NCBI GenBank assembly: GCA_947476185.1
Contig: CANJPX010000023.1
Coordinates: 1-45,420 of the forward strand
Source of the DNA: Bacteroidota bacterium
GTDB taxonomy: Bacteria > Bacteroidota > Bacteroidia > 2-12-FULL-35-15
Length of the DNA stretch: 45,420 nt
Direction: 5' to 3'
Below the pieces are notes generated by a model that was not told the origin of the DNA, did not search any database, and was given only the letters and a program-made list of their open reading frames with translations. Each line of letters opens with the position of its first letter. Position 1 is the first letter of the stretch. Made by a program: the position numbers and the translations under genes. Of the stretch, positions 41,152 through 45,420 are shown piece by piece.

Positions 41152-42654
41152 TTATTTGTTGATAGCAACTTTTTTAGTGATAGTGTTATTTCCAACAGTG
41201 ATGTTTAAGAAATATAAACCGTTCTCTAATTTAGTAGCGTCAAGTGAATAAGATTGATCACCAGCTGGCATAGAACCAAGGTTCTCATTCAATACTGATT
41301 GTCCTAATGCATTCACAACCACGATAGAAACATTGTTTTCTGTAACCATGTTGAAGTTAACAGTTGCATTGTTAGTGATAGGGTTTGGGAAAACAGAAAC
41401 ATTACCAACAGATTGATTTTCATCAATTCCTGTAGTCATGATCTTGTATGCGTTAGAATAAAAGTCAGTAGTGAAACTGGTAACTGAAATTACATTTACT
41501 CCTGCAGCAACAATAGTTGCAGAACCGTTTCCAAATGTTCCAGTGAAACCATCGCCATAAGCATCTGTTAATTCAAATGTGTAACATCCTAGAGGTAAGG
41601 TCAAGTTAACATCTGTTTGCGGATAAGCACCATTAGCAGCAGCATTAGCATAAGGTCCGCCAGAACCAACTGTTGTACCTGAAGAGTTTTTCAATTTCCA
41701 TTTAGTTTCAGAACCGTATCGGTCAGTTGTAATTTTTACAGTGATAAATGATGAGTTAGCCTGTAATGCAGAATAATTAACTGTTCCTGTTGATGTGTTG
41801 TTAGAAGAAATTGCATCAGCAGTAGTAATACTGTATGTGAACGTTGTGTTTGCAGAAATTGGTGTTGTACCAAGTGCAATGTCAGCATAAGCATAAGTTC
41901 CTAAACTACCAGACCAAGGATAAGTAGCTACAGTAGTTGCTCCTTGTTTTGCAATGATCGTACAAGAAGTCAATGTTGTAGTACTGTTGTTTTGTAAACG
42001 TGTAGATAATGTAGCCACATCACAAACTGTTGGTGTTGATAAACTAGCCAATAAAGCTGCATCAGCAGCAGCAACAGCTGGTGCAGGACATGTACCTTTT
42101 GCAGTATATAAAGCTGCTGCAGTAATTTGACCAACTTCTTTGATAACTCTGTTTGGACAGATCATATAGATCGTTGGGAAATAACCGATCGCATACGCTG
42201 AGTTAAATGCATTGATGGCAGTAGCAGCAGGGTCGATGATCGGATGATTAACACCTGTAACCCAGTCACCTTGTGTAGTTCCATCAATTCCACCAATACC
42301 ATGTAAAGCATTTGTTCCGGTAGTTCCATCACCTTCAATGAAATATACCATAACGTCATTAGTAGTTGATGCACTCACTCCTGTTCCTCCTGTTGGGCCA
42401 TGTGCCGTCCAAAGAGCTTCTAGTGCACCACCCGTGTGGTAAGACCAGCATGGTCCGCACCATGTTGCAGAAACATCGATAAATACAGTTTTTCCTGCAT
42501 TTAAGTCAGTATACAAATTGTGACTTACTCCATTAATATCAGAAAGTGTCCAATCCGGAGCAATGCTACCATCAGGTAATTGAGCTTTTGCCTCAATTGC
42601 AGTAAGTGATAAGGCTACTACAGCTGTTAGTTGTAAAATTTTTTTCATTTTCAT
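41152..42654 (-). CDS. secreted thioredoxin-fold protein with T9SS type-A tail
   Basis: Signal peptide (MKMKKILQLTAVVALSLTAI, EAKAQ) followed by a redoxin-like domain (APDWTLSDINGVSHNLYTDL, VFIDVSATWCGPCW with Cys66 and Cys69, FPTIYMICPNRVIKEVGQI). The middle is Ser/Thr/Ala-rich, ending in a beta domain (FITVKITTDRYGSETKWKLK, GCYTFELTDAYGDGFTGTFG). The T9SS type-A tail is VSVFPNPITNNATVNFNMVT to TKKVAINK. It should act at the cell surface or outside. The N-terminal CGPC suggests thiol chemistry, but the rest looks structural. It has its own promoter and terminator next to the TlpA cluster. Confidence 0.9.
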   Translation of the reverse strand: MKMKKILQLTAVVALSLTAIEAKAQLPDGSIAPDWTLSDINGVSHNLYTDLNAGKTVFIDVSATWCGPCWSYHTGGALEALWTAHGPTGGTGVSASTTNDVMVYFIEGDGTTGTNALHGIGGIDGTTQGDWVTGVNHPIIDPAATAINAFNSAYAIGYFPTIYMICPNRVIKEVGQITAAALYTAKGTCPAPAVAAADAALLASLSTPTVCDVATLSTRLQNNSTTTLTSCTIIAKQGATTVATYPWSGSLGTYAYADIALGTTPISANTTFTYSITTADAISSNNTSTGTVNYSALQANSSFITVKITTDRYGSETKWKLKNSSGTTVGSGGPYANAAANGAYPQTDVNLTLPLGCYTFELTDAYGDGFTGTFGNGSATIVAAGVNVISVTSFTTDFYSNAYKIMTTGIDENQSVGNVSVFPNPITNNATVNFNMVTENNVSIVVVNALGQSVLNENLGSMPAGDQSYSLDATKLENGLYFLNITVGNNTITKKVAINK

Positions 42655-42770
42655 TGGGGTTTAGGTTAATTATGTAATTTGAGATTTTTTGTTTTACGAA
42701 CTACTAATTTAAAACATTATTATTTGAAAAACAAAGTAATAAATCATTATAATTTCATAATTCGATAAAT

Positions 42771-42801
42771 CAAATTTAAATTGAGAATTAATCGAATTCA
42801 A
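42771..42801 (-). promoter_or_regulatory. promoter of the T9SS thioredoxin-fold gene
   Basis: On the minus strand TTG (42799-42801), 20 bases, TAAATTTG (42771-42778). Confidence 0.65.
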
Positions 42802-42843
42802 GCACAATTAAATTTATTATTAGTATTCGGAAGTCTCCTGTTT

Positions 42844-42873
42844 TTTGATTGCATAATAAAATTAGTATATTTG
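42844..42873 (+). promoter_or_regulatory. promoter of the helical repeat protein gene
   Basis: TTTG (42844-42847), 18 bases, TATATTTG (42866-42873), a full consensus match. Confidence 0.75.
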
Positions 42874-42989
42874 GACCTCCTTTCTTTTAGTATTCGATGT
42901 ATTAGAATAGAGGTTTTTTTTACTGTTTTTTGCAGATAAATTAACTGTTGAGCTGTTTTTTGTTAAACTCTAAATACCGTTTTTATTAA

Positions 42990-44516
42990 ATGAAAACCTC
43001 TGATAACCTTTTTAAACTTATAAAATCCTTAAGCAAATCCGAAAAGGGTTACTTTAAAAAGTACGCTAATTTTCATGTTCGTAATGAACAGAATAATTAC
43101 ACAAAAATTTTTGATGCGATCGATATTCAGAAAGCGTATGATGAAAAGAAATTATTGCAAAAATTCCGAACGGAACGATTCATAAATCAGTTTGCAGTTG
43201 CCAAGAATTATCTTTACGATATGATCCTTGAAAGTCTCGAAGCGTATCATAAAAATTCTACTACAGAGATAAGAAGTATCCTGAACAGAATCGAAATATT
43301 GGTTGACAAGGGTTTGCATTCCCAGGCAAAAAAATTGCTGAAAAAAGCGAAAGACATGGCACTCAACTATGAGAAGCTGACCTATATCCCAGAAATAAAT
43401 TTGATGGAGGAAAGTATCTACCGAATGCAATATGACGTGGGTGATCTCAAAAACAATTCGGATAATTTGATCGAAGAGATTGAACAATGCGCAATGAAAA
43501 TAAAAAACATGGCAGAGTTCGAGAGTTTAAAAAACAAACTGTATCTGCAAAGGATGGAAATGGGTGTGTTGCGGAATGAAAAGGAAATAAAAAGTTACGA
43601 CTGGTTTTTAAAAAATCCGCTTCTCAAAAACGAAAAACAGGCACTCTCCATCAATGCTAAAGTGCTATACTACGAATTGTATTCGAGCTATTATAATTAC
43701 ATTGAAGATCATGCCAAATGTTATGAGTATTCCTCCAAATTAATTTATTTGCTGGAACAAAATCCTCAGGTAATTGAAACGAATGTGAATTTCCCTACAT
43801 TGTTTTTATATCGCCATAGCATCCAATGTTATAATATCGGGAAATACCATGAAGCATTGGAATACATCAGCAAAATGGAAATTTTGCGACCAAAAAGTGA
43901 CATTCAAAAGCTAAATATCCTGTTGAAGGCATATAACACCAAACTTAATGTGTATTTCAGGATGGGGAACATGAAAAAATGTTTGCAATTGATCCCTGAA
44001 ATTGAAACGTTATTAGAAAAGAGCAAAGATTCGGACAGGCTGCTGAAAGAAATTATTTATTGGCAGGTAACTTCTTTATTGATGATTGCCGAAGAATATA
44101 AACAAGCGCTGAAATGGCTTGTGAGAGCTAACATCGCTGAACAATTTAAAATTCGGCAGGATCTTGAATGCATCGGACGTATCATGGAAATTGTTTTGCA
44201 TTATGAACTTGGGAAATTTGACATTATGGAATATCGTATCAAATCTACTTACCGCTTTCTTGCCAGCAAACAAAAGATGTATCAGCTTGAAAAAATTATT
44301 CTGACATCCATCCGTAAGTTAATAAACGTGAATTCAAAAAAAGAATCGATGTTGTTTTTTCAGCAATTAAAAAAGGCTTTAGAGCCCATTGTGAAAGACC
44401 CTTTGGAAGAAAAATTCCTTGTTTATTTTGATATCATGTCCTGGTTGGAAAGCAAGATCGAGAACAAAAAATTCGCTGATGTTGTAAAAAGTAAATTAAA
44501 ACCTTTGCGTGTGTAA
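42990..44516 (+). CDS. large alpha-helical (TPR-like) protein of unknown function
   Basis: A soluble protein of 508 residues with no signal peptide. It begins MKTSDNLFKLIKSLSKSEKG, a basic N-terminus I recall from a conserved Bacteroidota family. The rest is a series of helical hairpins resembling tetratricopeptide repeats (HSQAKKLLKKAKDMALNYEK, YHEALEYISKMEILRP, YKQALKWLVRANIAEQ). No enzyme motif is visible. Helical-repeat proteins of this size usually act as scaffolds or, in Rgg-like cases, as peptide-sensing regulators; either is a guess here. It is divergent from the secreted thioredoxin-fold gene. Confidence 0.7.
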   Translation: MKTSDNLFKLIKSLSKSEKGYFKKYANFHVRNEQNNYTKIFDAIDIQKAYDEKKLLQKFRTERFINQFAVAKNYLYDMILESLEAYHKNSTTEIRSILNRIEILVDKGLHSQAKKLLKKAKDMALNYEKLTYIPEINLMEESIYRMQYDVGDLKNNSDNLIEEIEQCAMKIKNMAEFESLKNKLYLQRMEMGVLRNEKEIKSYDWFLKNPLLKNEKQALSINAKVLYYELYSSYYNYIEDHAKCYEYSSKLIYLLEQNPQVIETNVNFPTLFLYRHSIQCYNIGKYHEALEYISKMEILRPKSDIQKLNILLKAYNTKLNVYFRMGNMKKCLQLIPEIETLLEKSKDSDRLLKEIIYWQVTSLLMIAEEYKQALKWLVRANIAEQFKIRQDLECIGRIMEIVLHYELGKFDIMEYRIKSTYRFLASKQKMYQLEKIILTSIRKLINVNSKKESMLFFQQLKKALEPIVKDPLEEKFLVYFDIMSWLESKIENKKFADVVKSKLKPLRV

Positions 44517-44550
44517 TTTCTTTCGAATACTAAAAATCCAATTAAAAAAG

Positions 44551-44581
44551 TTGTAATATTTTGAAACAAATCGTAAATTTG
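44551..44581 (+). promoter_or_regulatory. promoter of the last T9SS cargo gene
   Basis: TTG (44551-44553), 20 bases, TAAATTTG (44574-44581), about 50 bases before the ATG. Confidence 0.7.
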
Positions 44582-44631
44582 TGAGTATTACGAAATAGAA
44601 AATCATCCCTTTACAATCTAAATAAAATATT

Positions 44632-45396
44632 ATGAAAAAAATAATTACAACTTTTTGTTTAATTTCAGCAGGTATCTTTTCTTTTGCTCAGGTTTCCCCT
44701 AGTTTGCGTGTGTTGGATGATTTGGGAGCCAACGTTTCAAATACCATTTATGATGTGAATATTATGGCTAACAGCAGTGTTACAACTGAGTTTCTTGTTT
44801 ATAATTCAGACACCATTGCACATACCTATAAATGCAGAAGAACTATTTTTACAAAAGACATTACTGATTCCACTCAGTTTTGTTTTGGTGGTTTATGCTA
44901 TAATTGGAATTCTAATTTATCGAGTGCTTCATTGACAGTCGCTCCTAATGACACTGTTGATTTTGCCGGCTTTGGATTTCATGCAATTTTTAACTCAAAA
45001 TTAGCTACGATTACCCGTGCTGTTCATTATAGATTTTATGATACGCTCACTTATCCTACTTCTCTGTTTTATGACTCTACTGGTGTGACCATCCGATACA
45101 ATTTCTCAACCGGAATTGAAGATATGGAAAAGACAGGAGGCTCGATCTCAAATGCATACCCAAATCCTACCAGCTCTGTAGTTTCAATGAAATACGACAT
45201 CAGCGATTATTCACAGAACGGAAAAATTATTTTCTATGATATGTTAGGGAAATCTGTTAAAACGATTGCTCTGTCAGACAAAAAAGGAATAGCCAAAATT
45301 AATGTTGACGACCTTACTGCCGGAATTTATTTCTACTCGTTTTTAGTAGATGGTAAAGCTATTTCAACAAGGAAATTAGTAGTAAGTTCAAAATAA
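44632..45396 (+). CDS. small T9SS type-A secreted protein
   Basis: Signal peptide (MKKIITTFCLISAGIFSFAQ), a mature beta-rich domain of about 145 residues with an immunoglobulin-like feel (VTTEFLVYNSDTIAHTYKCR, QFCFGGLCYNWNSNL, SLTVAPNDTVDFAGFGFHAI) and a T9SS type-A tail (NAYPNPTSSVVSMKYDISDY, KIIFYDMLGKSVKTI, LTAGIYFYSFLVDGK, RKLVVSSK). It is a cell-surface or secreted protein; the ligand is unknown. The Cys pairs in the mature part could be oxidised by the envelope thiol proteins encoded nearby, which is inference. It ends 24 bases before the window edge. Confidence 0.88.
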   Translation: MKKIITTFCLISAGIFSFAQVSPSLRVLDDLGANVSNTIYDVNIMANSSVTTEFLVYNSDTIAHTYKCRRTIFTKDITDSTQFCFGGLCYNWNSNLSSASLTVAPNDTVDFAGFGFHAIFNSKLATITRAVHYRFYDTLTYPTSLFYDSTGVTIRYNFSTGIEDMEKTGGSISNAYPNPTSSVVSMKYDISDYSQNGKIIFYDMLGKSVKTIALSDKKGIAKINVDDLTAGIYFYSFLVDGKAISTRKLVVSSK

Positions 45397-45420
45397 TTAA
45401 CTTATTTTAAAAGTTCTGAA

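Larger units (their letters stand above)
42655..42989. other. divergent intergenic region with two facing promoters
   Basis: AT-rich, no gene. It holds a minus-strand promoter for the T9SS thioredoxin-fold gene and a plus-strand promoter for the helical repeat protein gene, both listed separately. Each leaves an untranslated leader of about 110 bases. I see no strong hairpin in either leader. Confidence 0.6.

Overview
The window looks like a chromosomal stretch from a member of the Bacteroidota (Chitinophagales/Sphingobacteriales/Flavobacteriales type; I cannot fix the genus). The evidence is the number of secreted proteins ending in type IX secretion (T9SS) sorting domains, repeated Bacteroidota-type promoters (TTTG or TTG, about 18-23 bases, then TAnnTTTG), weak ribosome binding sites, low GC, and conserved local gene orders such as ileS - TraR/DksA-like - lspA. 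There are no phage, plasmid or CRISPR genes.

Layout. 1-6.6 kb: ileS, a lysine-rich histone-H1-like/DksA-like fusion, lspA, and asd on the opposite strand. The asd leader appears to hold a complete transcription attenuator with a lysine-rich leader peptide. 6.6-13.3 kb: a very large lamin-tail protein and two T9SS cargo genes built around a local duplication. 13.7-17.9 kb: an aldehyde dehydrogenase preceded by a structured leader or small RNA, divergent from a two-component system whose promoter carries four helically phased TGTTAA repeats. 17.9-21.3 kb: an exported hypothetical protein, a secreted cyclophilin with a T9SS tail, a frameshifted T9SS type-B gene, debris and tRNA-Gln. 21.6-27.6 kb: a DUF2723/TMEM260-like glycosyltransferase, a polysaccharide deacetylase, two unknown genes, a GNAT acetyltransferase and a SlyD-like isomerase.

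27.7-36.5 kb is mainly housekeeping: a methionine/glutamine aminotransferase and omega-amidase pair (probable 2-oxoacid salvage), an Ig-like lipoprotein, free methionine-R-sulfoxide reductase, ComF, a membrane coiled-coil protein, ruvB and queG, separated by dispersed palindromic repeats. 36.7-42.7 kb on the minus strand: ubiX with an outer-membrane barrel gene, then an envelope thiol cluster (Omp28-type lipoprotein, DUF6029-like barrel, TlpA-like thioredoxin, T9SS-exported thioredoxin-fold protein). 42.9-45.4 kb: a helical repeat protein of unknown function and a last T9SS cargo.

Functionally the window mixes core metabolism, DNA repair and tRNA modification with surface and secreted proteins. 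The most promising new signals are regulatory: the asd attenuator, the autoregulatory-looking box in front of the sensor kinase, and the structured element in front of the aldehyde dehydrogenase. All functional calls rest on motifs read by eye. No database search or folding program was run.
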